Assembly: GCF_902506605.1 (NCBI RefSeq)
Contig: NZ_LR733979.1
Coordinates: forward strand, 1,685,712 to 1,749,711
Length of the DNA: 64,000 nt
Direction: 5' to 3'
From: Sphingomonas sp. AX6
GTDB taxonomy: Bacteria; Pseudomonadota; Alphaproteobacteria; Sphingomonadales; Sphingomonadaceae
Both the position numbers and the translations under genes were made by a program. The first letter of the stretch is position 1. Each line of letters opens with the position of its first letter. Below are positions 19,442 through 28,205 of the stretch, in pieces. The notes beneath the pieces were generated by a model. The model saw only the letters and a list, made by a program, of their open reading frames with translations. It was not told the DNA's origin and made no database searches.

Positions 19442-20326
19442 ATGAGCATTCTCGTCAACAAGAACACCAAGGTCATCACCCAGGGGATGACGGGTGAAAC
19501 CGGCAGCTTCCACACTCAGGCGGCGCTCGATTACGGCACGCAGATGGTCGGCGGCGTCACGCCGGGCAAGGGCGGGACGACGCATCTTAGCCTGCCGGTG
19601 TACAATACCGTTGCCGAAGCCAAGTCGAAGACTGGCGCGGATGCGTCGGTGATCTATGTGCCGCCGCCCTTCGCCGCGGACTCGATCCTGGAAGCGATCG
19701 ACGCGGAAATCCCGCTGATCGTCTGCATCACCGAAGGCATTCCGGTGCTCGACATGGTCAAGGTGAAGCGCGCGCTTTCGGGTTCGAAGTCGCGGCTGAT
19801 CGGGCCGAACTGCCCCGGCGTGCTAACGCCCGGCGAGTGCAAGATCGGCATCATGCCGGGATCGATCTTTTCCAAGGGTTCGGTCGGCGTCGTGTCGCGT
19901 TCAGGCACTTTGACCTATGAGGCGGTGTTCCAGACCACGAATGCGGGCCTGGGTCAGACGACGGCGGTCGGCATCGGCGGCGATCCGGTCAACGGCACCA
20001 ACTTCATCGACGTGCTTGAACTGTTCCTGGCCGACGACGCAACCGAATCGATCATCATGATCGGCGAAATCGGCGGCGACGCCGAGGAACAGGCTGCACA
20101 GTTCCTGATCGACGAAGCCAAGCGCGGTCGCAAGAAGCCGATGGCCGGCTTCATCGCAGGCCGCACCGCGCCTCCGGGTCGCCGCATGGGCCATGCCGGC
20201 GCGATCGTTTCTGGCGGCAAGGGCGATGCGGAAAGCAAGATCGCGGCGATGGAAGCGGCAGGCATCAAGGTGTCGGAATCGCCGAGCCTGTTGGGCGAGA
20301 CGCTGGTGAGCGTGTTGAAGGGTTAA
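19442..20326 (+). CDS. sucD: Succinyl-CoA synthetase alpha subunit
   Basis: 294 residues, normal length. The CoA-binding N-terminal domain contains [12 protein letters not shown], and the phosphohistidine loop has His251 in [18 protein letters not shown] and SRSGTLTYE are further signatures. The enzyme makes ATP or GTP from succinyl-CoA but needs the SucC beta subunit. No sucC is present in the window, although mdh-sucC-sucD is the usual order in many alphaproteobacteria. The beta subunit must be encoded elsewhere. Confidence 0.96.
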   Translation: MSILVNKNTKVITQGMTGETGSFHTQAALDYGTQMVGGVTPGKGGTTHLSLPVYNTVAEAKSKTGADASVIYVPPPFAADSILEAIDAEIPLIVCITEGIPVLDMVKVKRALSGSKSRLIGPNCPGVLTPGECKIGIMPGSIFSKGSVGVVSRSGTLTYEAVFQTTNAGLGQTTAVGIGGDPVNGTNFIDVLELFLADDATESIIMIGEIGGDAEEQAAQFLIDEAKRGRKKPMAGFIAGRTAPPGRRMGHAGAIVSGGKGDAESKIAAMEAAGIKVSESPSLLGETLVSVLKG

Positions 20327-20344
20327 AAGCCCTAACAAGCCGTC

Positions 20345-20388
20345 GCCCCAGCGACCCGAAAGGGCGACCGAAAGGTCAACGCTGGGGC
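20345..20388. repeat. Imperfect hairpin after sucD
   Basis: Arms gccccagcg (20345-20353) and cgctggggc (20380-20388) flank a 26-nt region with its own small repeats. It is similar in core to the palindrome downstream of groES. It may be a REP-like element or an mRNA-stabilising hairpin. There is no T tract. Confidence 0.5.
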
Positions 20389-20420
20389 ATTATGCGGCTT
20401 GATATCCCAGCTTGCGGGCG

Positions 20421-20445
20421 CCCATCAAAGTAATACTTTGATGGG
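20421..20445. promoter_or_regulatory. Perfect 25-bp palindrome 29 nt upstream of sucA, possible operator
   Basis: cccatcaaagta and tactttgatggg are exact inverted copies separated by a single base. With practically no loop it suits a dimeric DNA-binding protein better than an RNA hairpin. Its AT-richer centre stands out from the surrounding DNA. It lies between sucD and sucA, so it would act on an internal promoter for sucA-sucB. The regulator is unknown. Confidence 0.45.
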
Positions 20446-20474
20446 ACCCGTCACGGGGATGACGGAGTAGTCAG

Positions 20475-23438
20475 ATGGGTTACGAAGGCCAGGATTTTGC
20501 CGAGATCGCAGGCGGGGTGAGCCCCGCCTTCGTCGAGACGCTGTACGCACGCTACAAGGCCGATCCGTCCTCGGTCGAGGCGGGTTGGCGCGAGTGGTTC
20601 GACGGGCTGGAGGGCGCGGTCACCGGTCCGAGCTGGGCGAACAAGCACTGGCCGCTGACCGATACCGATGCGCTGACCGCCGCACTCGACCCAACCCAGA
20701 TGGAGCCCGCGCCCAAGCCTGCGAAGCCCGGCGCTCCGGCGAAGGCGACGGCCCCTGCCCCATCAACCGATGACATCGCCAAGGCAGCGGGCGATTCGAT
20801 CCGCGCGATGATGCTGATCCGCACCTACCGTGTGCGTGGGCATCTGGCGGCCAATCTCGATCCGCTGGGCCTGTCCAAGCGGGAGATGCCAGAGGATCTG
20901 AAGACCGAATATCACGGCTTTCCCGACAGCGATATCGACCGCCCGGTCTATCTGGGCGGCGCGATGGGCCTCCAGACCGCGACGATACGCGAGCTCGTCA
21001 ACATCCTGCGCAAGAATTACTGCGGCAATGTCGGCCTGGAATATATGCACATCGCCGATGTCGATGAGCGGCGGTTCCTGCAGGACCGGATCGAGGGGCA
21101 AGACAAGGCCATCGACTTCACGCCCGAGGGCAAGAAGGCGATCCTGAACAAGGTCATCGAAGCCGAGCAGTGGGAAAAATTCCTCGGCAAGAAATTCGTC
21201 GGTACCAAGCGGTTCGGCCTGGACGGCGGCGAAGCGATGATCCCCGCGCTCGAAGCCGTCATTAAATATGGCGGCGCGATGGGCGTGCGAGAGATCGTGT
21301 ACGGCATGGCGCATCGCGGTCGCCTGAACGTGCTGGCAAACGTGATGGCCAAACCGTTCAAGGTCATCTTCCACGAATTCGCGGGCGGCTCTGCCAACCC
21401 GGACGATATCGGAGGGTCGGGCGACGTCAAATATCATCTCGGCACCAGTACCGACCGTGAGTTCGACGGCGTCAACGTCCACATGTCGCTGGTCGCCAAC
21501 CCCTCGCACCTTGAAGCCGTCAACCCGGTGGTGCTCGGCAAGGTCCGCGCGATCCAGACGTTCCGCGACGATTTGAAGGATCACGATCAGGCGCTGCCCG
21601 TGCTGATCCACGGCGACGCTGCGTTCGCAGGACAAGGCATCGTGTGGGAATGCCTCGGCTTCTCGGGCATCCGCGGCTATAATACCGGCGGCTGCATCCA
21701 TTTCGTCATCAACAACCAGGTCGGCTTCACCACCTCGCCCCAATTCGCGCGCTCCTCGCCCTATCCGTCGGACGTGGCAAAGGGGGTTCAGGCGCCGATC
21801 CTGCACGTCAATGGCGACGATCCCGAAGCGGTGACCTTTGCCTGCAAGATGGCGATCGAATTCCGCCAGAAATTCCACCGCGACATCGTCATCGACATGT
21901 GGTGTTACCGCCGCTTCGGCCATAACGAAGGCGACGAACCGAGCTTCACCCAGCCGCTGATGTACAAGGCGATCCGTCAGCATCCGCCGGTCAGCGCGGT
22001 CTATGGCAAGACTCTCGTCGAGAAGGGTGTGATCGACGACAGCTTTGTCGCCGCGCACGAAAAAGCGTTCAACGAGACTCTGGAGGCCGATTTCAAGGCA
22101 GCCGAAAGCTACAAGGCGAACAAAGCGGACTGGTTCGCCGGGCGCTGGTCAGGGCTGTCGGCGCCGATGGAAGACGAAACCGCGCGCCGCAACATGGAAA
22201 CCGGGATCGAACGCAAGCTGTTCGATTCGCTCGGTCGCACGCTGACGACGGTTCCCGACGACCTGAACATCCACAAGACTCTGGGCCGGGTGATCGACGC
22301 CAAGCGGGCGATGTTTGAAACGGGCGAGAATTTCGACTGGGCGACCGGGGAGGCACTCGCCTTTGGTTCGCTGCTGTCCGAAGGGTACGGCGTCCGTTTG
22401 TCGGGGCAGGATTCGGGTCGCGGTACGTTCAGCCAGCGCCACGCGGTCTGGGTCGATCAGGAAAGCGAGCGCAAATATGTGCCGCTCAATGAAATCCCGC
22501 ATGGCCGGTTCGAGGTGCTCGATTCGCCCCTGAGCGAATATGGCGTGCTCGGGTTCGAATATGGCTATGCCCTCGCCGACCCCAAGGCGCTGATATTGTG
22601 GGAAGCGCAGTTCGGCGATTTCGTCAACGGCGCGCAGATCATGATCGACCAGTTCATCGCCAGCGGCGAAGCCAAATGGCTGCGCGCCAACGGCCTCGTC
22701 ATGCTGCTGCCCCACGGATATGAGGGGCAAGGGCCAGAGCATAGCTCTGCGCGGCCCGAACGGATGCTGCAATTGTGCGCGCAGGACAATATGCAGGTCG
22801 CCAACTGCACCACGCCCGCCAATTTCTTCCACCTGTTGCGCCGCCAGATGCACCGCAATTTCCGCAAACCCCTGGTGGTAATGACGCCCAAATCGCTGCT
22901 GCGGCACAAGATGGCGGTGTCGAAGGCGGCGGATTTCACGGGCGACAGCCATTTCATGCGCATCCTGTCGGACACCAATGGTGCCGCCGACGCCGACACG
23001 AAGCGGCTGGTGCTGTGTTCGGGCAAAGTCGCGTACGACCTGATCGAAGCGCGCAATGCGGCGGGCGACCGGCATACCCAGATCGTCCGCCTCGAACAGC
23101 TTTATCCCTTCCCCGGCGATCCGTTGACCGTGCGTCTGAAGCGCATGCCCAACCTCGAGGAAGTGGTATGGGCTCAGGAAGAGCCGAAGAATAACGGCGC
23201 GTGGTTCTTCGTCGAGCCACTGATCGAGGAATCGCTGACCGACGCGGGCGGCGCGGTGAAGCGCGCGCGCTATGCGGGCCGCGCGGCGTCCGCGTCGCCC
23301 GCGACCGGCCTGATGAAGCGCCACCAGGCCGAACAGGGCGCGCTGATCGCCGATGCGCTGGGCCATAATGTGCGCGAGGAAATCCGCCGCGCGCGCCATA
23401 CCGAAGACAATAAGACCGCAGGCAAGACGTCAGCCTGA
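20475..23438 (+). CDS. sucA: 2-Oxoglutarate dehydrogenase E1 component
   Basis: Thiamine-diphosphate-dependent decarboxylase of the 2-oxoglutarate dehydrogenase complex; 987 residues. The N-terminal segment [20 protein letters not shown] is the region that docks to E2. The ThDP motif starts at GDAAFAGQG (about 378-386) and ends with [18 protein letters not shown] and the C-terminal EEPKNNGAW are strong E1o signatures. A ggag sits 7 nt before the ATG. It is followed after 13 nt by sucB, as expected for subunits of one complex. Confidence 0.97.
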   Translation: MGYEGQDFAEIAGGVSPAFVETLYARYKADPSSVEAGWREWFDGLEGAVTGPSWANKHWPLTDTDALTAALDPTQMEPAPKPAKPGAPAKATAPAPSTDDIAKAAGDSIRAMMLIRTYRVRGHLAANLDPLGLSKREMPEDLKTEYHGFPDSDIDRPVYLGGAMGLQTATIRELVNILRKNYCGNVGLEYMHIADVDERRFLQDRIEGQDKAIDFTPEGKKAILNKVIEAEQWEKFLGKKFVGTKRFGLDGGEAMIPALEAVIKYGGAMGVREIVYGMAHRGRLNVLANVMAKPFKVIFHEFAGGSANPDDIGGSGDVKYHLGTSTDREFDGVNVHMSLVANPSHLEAVNPVVLGKVRAIQTFRDDLKDHDQALPVLIHGDAAFAGQGIVWECLGFSGIRGYNTGGCIHFVINNQVGFTTSPQFARSSPYPSDVAKGVQAPILHVNGDDPEAVTFACKMAIEFRQKFHRDIVIDMWCYRRFGHNEGDEPSFTQPLMYKAIRQHPPVSAVYGKTLVEKGVIDDSFVAAHEKAFNETLEADFKAAESYKANKADWFAGRWSGLSAPMEDETARRNMETGIERKLFDSLGRTLTTVPDDLNIHKTLGRVIDAKRAMFETGENFDWATGEALAFGSLLSEGYGVRLSGQDSGRGTFSQRHAVWVDQESERKYVPLNEIPHGRFEVLDSPLSEYGVLGFEYGYALADPKALILWEAQFGDFVNGAQIMIDQFIASGEAKWLRANGLVMLLPHGYEGQGPEHSSARPERMLQLCAQDNMQVANCTTPANFFHLLRRQMHRNFRKPLVVMTPKSLLRHKMAVSKAADFTGDSHFMRILSDTNGAADADTKRLVLCSGKVAYDLIEARNAAGDRHTQIVRLEQLYPFPGDPLTVRLKRMPNLEEVVWAQEEPKNNGAWFFVEPLIEESLTDAGGAVKRARYAGRAASASPATGLMKRHQAEQGALIADALGHNVREEIRRARHTEDNKTAGKTSA

Positions 23439-23451
23439 CAGGAGCACAATA

Positions 23452-24702
23452 ATGGCAACCGAAGTCAAAGTCCCCGTATTGGGCGAATCGATCACCGAAG
23501 CGACGCTGGGCGAATGGCTCAAGCAGCCGGGCGACGCGGTCGCGGCCGACGAGCCGATCGCGAGCCTCGAGACCGACAAGGTTGCGGTCGAAGTCCCCTC
23601 GCCCGTTGCGGGCGTGATGGGCGCGCACGCGGTCCAGCCGGGCGACACGGTGTCGGTCGGCGCGATGATCGCGACGATCGAGGAAGGGGATGGTGCCACC
23701 GCTTCGCCAGCGCCTGCTCCCGCCGCTGCACCCGCCGAAGCAGAAAAGCCCGCCGACACGGCACAACAGGCCCCGGCTCAACCCGCCGACTCGGGCAGCA
23801 GCAACGAACCCGCCGCGCTGTCGCCGTCGGTTCGCCGCGCGATCCTCGAGCACGGCGTCGATCCGGCGACGATCAAGGGTTCGGGCAAGGATGGCCGCAT
23901 CACGCGCGAGGATGTCGTCGCCGCCGCCTCGACCAAATCGAGCGCACCCGCGCCCGCCCCGGCCCCCAGCGCCGCACCTGCCGCCGCTGCGACCGGCGAT
24001 GGTCGCAGCGAGGAGCGCGTCCGCATGACGCGCCTGCGCCAGACGATCGCGCGTCGCCTGAAGGAAGCGCAGGACACGGCCGCGCTGCTCACCACATTCA
24101 ACGATGTCGACATGACCGCGGTCATCGAAGCGCGGACCAAGTACAAGGACTTGTTCGAAAAGAAGCATGGCGTGCGCCTCGGCTTCATGGGCTTTTTCGT
24201 GAAGGCCGCGACGATGGCGTTGAAGGACATTCCGTCCGTCAACGCGCAGATCGACCGCGACGAAATCGTCTATCACGACTATGCCGACATCTCCGTCGCG
24301 GTCAGCGCGCCGCAAGGCCTGGTCGTCCCCGTCATCCGCAACGCCGACAAATTGTCGGTAGCAGAGGTCGAAAAGACGATCGGCGATTTCGGCAAGCGCG
24401 CCAAGGACGGCACGCTGAAGATGGACGAGATGAAGGGCGGCACCTTCACCATTTCGAACGGCGGCGTGTTCGGCTCGCTGATGTCGACCCCGATCATCAA
24501 CCCACCGCAGTCGGCAGTGCTGGGCCTTCACCGCATCGAGGATCGCGCGGTCGTGCGCGATGGTCAGATCGTGATCCGTCCGATGATGTATCTGGCGCTC
24601 AGCTACGACCACCGCCTGATCGACGGTCGCGAAGCGGTGACCTTCCTGGTCGCGCTGAAGAATGCGATCGAAGACCCGACGCGAATTTTGATCGACCTTT
24701 GA
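23452..24702 (+). CDS. sucB: Dihydrolipoamide succinyltransferase (E2 of 2-oxoglutarate dehydrogenase)
   Basis: 416 residues from ATG 23452, preceded by aggagc. Lipoyl domain 1-75 with Lys43 in [10 protein letters not shown]; an Ala/Pro-rich linker; the E1/E3-binding domain at about 120-155 ([15 protein letters not shown] ... GRITREDV); a second linker; and the catalytic core ending in SYDHRLIDG with His387 and Asp391. An in-frame Met 99 nt upstream lies inside sucA and is not the start. One lipoyl domain is normal for E2o. Confidence 0.97.
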   Translation: MATEVKVPVLGESITEATLGEWLKQPGDAVAADEPIASLETDKVAVEVPSPVAGVMGAHAVQPGDTVSVGAMIATIEEGDGATASPAPAPAAAPAEAEKPADTAQQAPAQPADSGSSNEPAALSPSVRRAILEHGVDPATIKGSGKDGRITREDVVAAASTKSSAPAPAPAPSAAPAAAATGDGRSEERVRMTRLRQTIARRLKEAQDTAALLTTFNDVDMTAVIEARTKYKDLFEKKHGVRLGFMGFFVKAATMALKDIPSVNAQIDRDEIVYHDYADISVAVSAPQGLVVPVIRNADKLSVAEVEKTIGDFGKRAKDGTLKMDEMKGGTFTISNGGVFGSLMSTPIINPPQSAVLGLHRIEDRAVVRDGQIVIRPMMYLALSYDHRLIDGREAVTFLVALKNAIEDPTRILIDL

Positions 24703-24713
24703 GCTGACAGTAA

Positions 24714-24814
24714 CCGTTTGTCCTGAGTAGCCATTGAGCGAAGCCGAAATGGCGTATCGAAGGATGCTTCGATACGGGTCTTCGACAAGCTCAGCCCCTA
24801 CTCAGCACGAACGG
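24714..24814. repeat. Composite inverted repeat between sucB and lpd
   Basis: Outer arms ccgtttgtcctgagtag (24714-24730) and ctactcagcacgaacgg (24798-24814) match with two mismatches. Inside lie a second palindrome, gtatcgaag...cttcgatac, and ttcgacaagctcag, which recurs at 35168-35181. It is a dispersed repeat rather than a terminator, since lpd should be co-transcribed with sucAB. Confidence 0.75.
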
Positions 24815-24848
24815 ATCGGGTAGAATATCCCGCCTGGGAGAGAGTAAG

Positions 24849-26240
24849 ATGGCTGACTACGACTTCGACGTTCTGGTAATCGGTGCAGGCCCCGGCGGCT
24901 ATGTCGCGGCGATCCGCGCGGCTCAACTGGGTCTCAACGTCGCGTGCGCCGAAAGCCGCGAAACGCTGGGTGGCACCTGCCTCAACGTTGGCTGCATTCC
25001 GTCCAAGGCCATGCTCCACGCGTCGGAATATTTCGATGCAGCCGCGAACGGCGCGATGGCCAAGATGGGGATCAAGGTCACGCCCGAACTCGATCTGGAC
25101 GCGATGCATGCGCAGCGGCTCGACGCGGTCAAGGGACTGACCGGCGGCATCGAATTCCTGTTCAAGAAGAACAAGGTCGAATGGCTGAAGGGCCGCGCGG
25201 CGTTCGTCGATGCGACGACGGTTCAAGTCGGCGACCGCACGGTCACCGCCAAGGACATCGTCATCGCCACCGGTTCGTCGGTGACCCCACTACCGAGCGT
25301 CGAGATCGACCAGAAGGTCGTCGTCGATTCGACCGGCGCGCTCGAGCTGCCAAAGGTGCCCGAACATCTCGTCGTCATCGGCGGCGGCGTGATCGGGCTT
25401 GAGATGGGCAGCATCTGGCGGCGGCTTGGCGCGAAGGTGACCGTGGTCGAGTATCTCGACCAGATCCTCCCCGGCTTCGACGGCGACGTCCGCAAGGAAG
25501 CGGCCAAGATCTTCAAAAAGCAGGGCATCGAATTCAAGACCGGCATGAAGGTTACCGGCGTCGCGGTCAGCGGCGACAAGGCGACCATCACGCTGGAACC
25601 CGCCAAGGGCGGCGAAGCGCAGACGATCGAGGCGGACAATGTCCTCGTCTCGATCGGTCGGCGTCCGAACACCGACGGGCTGGCGCTCGACAAGGCGGGG
25701 CTGAAGACCAACGACCGTGGCCAGATCGAAACCGATCATGATTTCGCGACCTCGGTCGACGGCATCTGGGCGATCGGCGACGTGGTTCCCGGCCCGATGC
25801 TTGCGCACAAGGCCGAGGACGAAGGCATCGCGGTCGCCGAAAATATCGCCGGGCAAACCGGCATCGTGAACCACGACCTGATCCCGTCGGTCGTCTATAC
25901 CTTCCCCGAAATCGCGGGCGTCGGACTGACCGAAGAAGCCGCCAAGGAGCGCGGCGAAATCAATGTCGGCAAGTTCCCGATGGCGGGCAACAGCCGCGCC
26001 AAGACCAATCACGAGGATGGCGGCTTCGTGAAGATCATCTCCGACGCGAAAACCGACCGCGTGCTGGGCGTGTGGGCGATCGCATCGGTCGCAGGCACGA
26101 TGATCGCGCAGGCGACCCAGGCGATGGAATTCGGCGCGACGAGCGAAGACATCGCCTATACCTGCCACGCGCATCCGACGCACAGCGAGGCGATCAAGGA
26201 AGCGGCGATGGCGGTCCGGGGCAAGCCGATCCACGTCTGA
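24849..26240 (+). CDS. lpd: Dihydrolipoyl dehydrogenase (E3)
   Basis: 463-residue flavoprotein disulfide reductase that reoxidises lipoyl groups of 2-oxo acid dehydrogenases with NAD+. FAD motif GAGPGG at 12-17; redox-active Cys44 and Cys49 in GGTCLNVGCIPS; NAD motif GGGVIGLEMGS; the FAD-binding AIGDVVPG; and the C-terminal catalytic pair His442-Glu447 in HAHPTHSEA. It has a strong ribosome-binding site (ggagagag). It is the last gene of the TCA cluster and is followed by two hairpins. Confidence 0.97.
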   Translation: MADYDFDVLVIGAGPGGYVAAIRAAQLGLNVACAESRETLGGTCLNVGCIPSKAMLHASEYFDAAANGAMAKMGIKVTPELDLDAMHAQRLDAVKGLTGGIEFLFKKNKVEWLKGRAAFVDATTVQVGDRTVTAKDIVIATGSSVTPLPSVEIDQKVVVDSTGALELPKVPEHLVVIGGGVIGLEMGSIWRRLGAKVTVVEYLDQILPGFDGDVRKEAAKIFKKQGIEFKTGMKVTGVAVSGDKATITLEPAKGGEAQTIEADNVLVSIGRRPNTDGLALDKAGLKTNDRGQIETDHDFATSVDGIWAIGDVVPGPMLAHKAEDEGIAVAENIAGQTGIVNHDLIPSVVYTFPEIAGVGLTEEAAKERGEINVGKFPMAGNSRAKTNHEDGGFVKIISDAKTDRVLGVWAIASVAGTMIAQATQAMEFGATSEDIAYTCHAHPTHSEAIKEAAMAVRGKPIHV

Positions 26241-26248
26241 GCCGGCGA

Positions 26249-26272
26249 CGGGATTAGCGAACGCTAATCCCG
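26249..26272. terminator. Hairpin just after lpd
   Basis: Perfect 11-bp arms cgggattagcg and cgctaatcccg with a 2-nt centre start 9 nt after the lpd stop. The position suits an end-of-operon structure, but there is no T run, so a Rho-independent terminator is not proven. Confidence 0.4.
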
Positions 26273-26318
26273 AGCGATCGAGGCTCAGACCGGCCAGCGG
26301 CGCTACTGCGCCGACCGA

Positions 26319-26341
26319 CGACACGGGCTTGGCCCGTGTCG
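26319..26341. repeat. Second hairpin between lpd and the lipoprotein gene
   Basis: 10-bp arms cgacacgggc and gcccgtgtcg surround a 3-nt loop. It lies between the convergent 3' ends of lpd and the leftward lipoprotein gene and may contribute to termination from both sides. Confidence 0.5.
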
Positions 26342-26377
26342 GGCAAGACAGGTTATGATCCGATTTTCGATGTCGGT

Positions 26378-26863
26378 CTATTCTTGACGCTTCAGCGAAA
26401 TCACATCATCCACAATCATCGCGTGGTCGAAAACGCCAAGGTGACCGTGGTGTCCCGGTCGCAACGTGCGGCGCCCGATAAACTCCACCGCATATACCGC
26501 ACCCGCGCGAGTGCTTGTTGGGGCTGCCACATCTCGATTGAAAGTGATCCAAACCCGTTCGCCGGGCGTGTCGAAAGAGCACTCATTCGCGGGCGAAGGG
26601 CAAAAACGCTGTTCTTCGAATTCATCATGCCACAATCCAACCCAGCGGCGAGAAGGCATCATCTGAAAGCACTTATCGGTTTCAATAGGCACCGCGTCGA
26701 TGCCGCCCATTCGAATGATATCCAGGCATTTTTCAGTGATGCCGGGCAATTCTTTCCGGAATTCCGCTATCTCCTGCTCTGACATAACTGGCTCTGGCTG
26801 ATCGCATGCCACTAGCAAAATCGACATGGCGATAACGGCGACGCTGGAAGAGCCACTTTTCAT
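26378..26863 (-). CDS. Small lipoprotein of unknown function
   Basis: 161 residues. MKSGSSSVAVIAMSILLVAC is a clear lipoprotein signal with lipobox LVAC (Cys20). The mature part has three cysteines (TEKCLDII, TDKCFQMMP and RFCPSPANECSFD hold four in all with the last pair), an acidic helix EQEIAEFRKELPGI, and a beta-rich C-terminus. I do not recognise a family. The opposite-strand reading at 26336-26782 was rejected because this frame has a signal peptide and sensible composition. The gene converges on lpd. Confidence 0.7.
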   Translation of the reverse strand: MKSGSSSVAVIAMSILLVACDQPEPVMSEQEIAEFRKELPGITEKCLDIIRMGGIDAVPIETDKCFQMMPSRRWVGLWHDEFEEQRFCPSPANECSFDTPGERVWITFNRDVAAPTSTRAGAVYAVEFIGRRTLRPGHHGHLGVFDHAMIVDDVISLKRQE

Positions 26864-26958
26864 TGCACGATTATGCGAGCCGAAGCTCGGGTAGGCAATT
26901 CTCCTCTGCTCATCACCCCCCCTTTCCCCCGCCCCTACCCTCGCCTATCCCCACTCCC

Positions 26959-27606
26959 ATGCAACCCGCCTGGCAATTCGGTCCCTTCCTTCCCTGGCTC
27001 GACTGGTTCGGGATCGGGGTGTTCGCCGTCACCGGCGCGCTGGCGGCGGTGCGGCGGCAGCAGACGTTCGTGACCGCGGCGTTCTTCGCGCTCGTCACGG
27101 GGGTCGGCGGCGGCACGATCCGTGACCTGCTCATCGATGCGCCGGTGTTCTGGGTACAGGATCGCAATTTCGCGGCGATCTGTCTCGGCGCCGCGCTGCT
27201 TGTCTGGATGACGCCCGAACGCTGGTGGTCGGACAAGGTGTTCGACTGGCTCGATGCGTTCGGGCTCGCCGCTTATGCGGTGTTCGGCGCGGCCAAGTCG
27301 TACAGCTACGGCATCCCGCCCGTGCCCGCCGCGATGATGGGCGTCATCACCGCGTGTGCAGGCGGGATCATCCGCGACATGATGGCGAACGAACCGTCAA
27401 TCCTGATGCGGCCCGAACTGTACGTGACGGCGGCGGCGCTGGCCGCGTTCAGCTATATCGGGCTGCGCGAACTGGGCGTCGCAGCGCTCTATGCGGGGCC
27501 GATTGCGGCGGTGGCGGGGTTCGCGCTACGCGGGACCGCGATCCATTACCGGTTGGCGCTCCCCGCCTATCGCGGGCGGCGGGATGAGGAGGAGCCAACT
27601 CTCTAA
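26959..27606 (+). CDS. Trimeric intracellular cation (TRIC) channel family protein
   Basis: 215 residues from ATG 26959 with about seven membrane helices. The two halves are related: each carries the glycine-rich repeat motif, GVGGGTIRDLL in the first and CAGGIIRDMM in the second. This is the signature of the UPF0126/TRIC family, homologous to potassium-permeable TRIC channels. An in-frame Met at 26863 would add a proline-rich stretch before the first helix and is less likely. A cytoplasmic-membrane location is certain from the sequence; ion selectivity is inferred. Confidence 0.9.
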   Translation: MQPAWQFGPFLPWLDWFGIGVFAVTGALAAVRRQQTFVTAAFFALVTGVGGGTIRDLLIDAPVFWVQDRNFAAICLGAALLVWMTPERWWSDKVFDWLDAFGLAAYAVFGAAKSYSYGIPPVPAAMMGVITACAGGIIRDMMANEPSILMRPELYVTAAALAAFSYIGLRELGVAALYAGPIAAVAGFALRGTAIHYRLALPAYRGRRDEEEPTL

Positions 27607-27608
27607 CT

Positions 27609-27624
27609 CCGTTTGTTTCGAGCG
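27609..27624. repeat. Lone half-copy of the cgtttgtttcgagc repeat
   Basis: ccgtttgtttcgagcg matches the first half-arm of the inverted repeats at 473 and 13733, but no complementary arm follows. It looks like a broken remnant between two convergent genes. Confidence 0.6.
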
Positions 27625-27634
27625 GGCGTAACGC

Positions 27635-28201
27635 TTAACCCCGCACCACACCAACCGCGCTGAACGGCTTGGGCTCGACCGGCGGCACCTTGCTGTCGTT
27701 CAGTTCGCACTGCCAAAAGCCGACATCGATCCAGCGGCCCTGTTTGTACCCGATTTCGCGGTACACGCCCGCGCGCCGAAACCCGACCGATTCATGCAGC
27801 GAAATCGACGCATCATTGGGTAGCGTGATCGCACCGATCGCCTGGGTGAAGCCCTGCGCACGGAGCGTGTCGATCAGCGCTTCGTAGAGCAGCCGCCCCA
27901 CCCCGCCACGCTGTTGGTCGCCCGCGACATAGATCGAGGTTTCGACCACATATTTATACGCCGGACGGTCGCGGAACTTGGTGGCATAGGCATAGCCGAC
28001 CACACCGCCCTCCTCGCCACCATTGGTAACGACCATCCACGGATAGAGCCCTTCGCTCGCCGCCATCCGTCCGCGCATCGCCCGTGCGTCCGGCGGGTCG
28101 ATCTCGAACGAGACCGTCCCGCCGATCACGAACGGGGCATAGATCGCGGCGATGCGCGCCGCATCATCGGGCGTCGCCGCGCGGATACCGATCACTGCCA
28201 T
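27635..28201 (-). CDS. GNAT acetyltransferase, phosphinothricin acetyltransferase-like
   Basis: 188 residues with a full GNAT fold: an N-terminal IRAATPDDAARIAAIYAPFV and the acetyl-CoA loop QQRGGVGRLLYEALI, then SLHESVGFRRAGVYREIGYK and a WxDVGFWQ ending. These are features of the Pat/Bar/MddA group, which acetylates phosphinothricin, methionine sulfoximine or related amino acids. The substrate cannot be fixed from sequence. A short tail after the domain is unusual. It is transcribed with sppA upstream, 4 nt apart. Confidence 0.85.
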   Translation of the reverse strand: MAVIGIRAATPDDAARIAAIYAPFVIGGTVSFEIDPPDARAMRGRMAASEGLYPWMVVTNGGEEGGVVGYAYATKFRDRPAYKYVVETSIYVAGDQQRGGVGRLLYEALIDTLRAQGFTQAIGAITLPNDASISLHESVGFRRAGVYREIGYKQGRWIDVGFWQCELNDSKVPPVEPKPFSAVGVVRG

Positions 28202-28205
28202 TGCC

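Noticed and set aside
26336..26782. 148-codon rightward frame after lpd
   Set aside because: Overlaps the leftward lipoprotein gene, which has a signal peptide and lipobox; the rightward frame has no ribosome-binding site.
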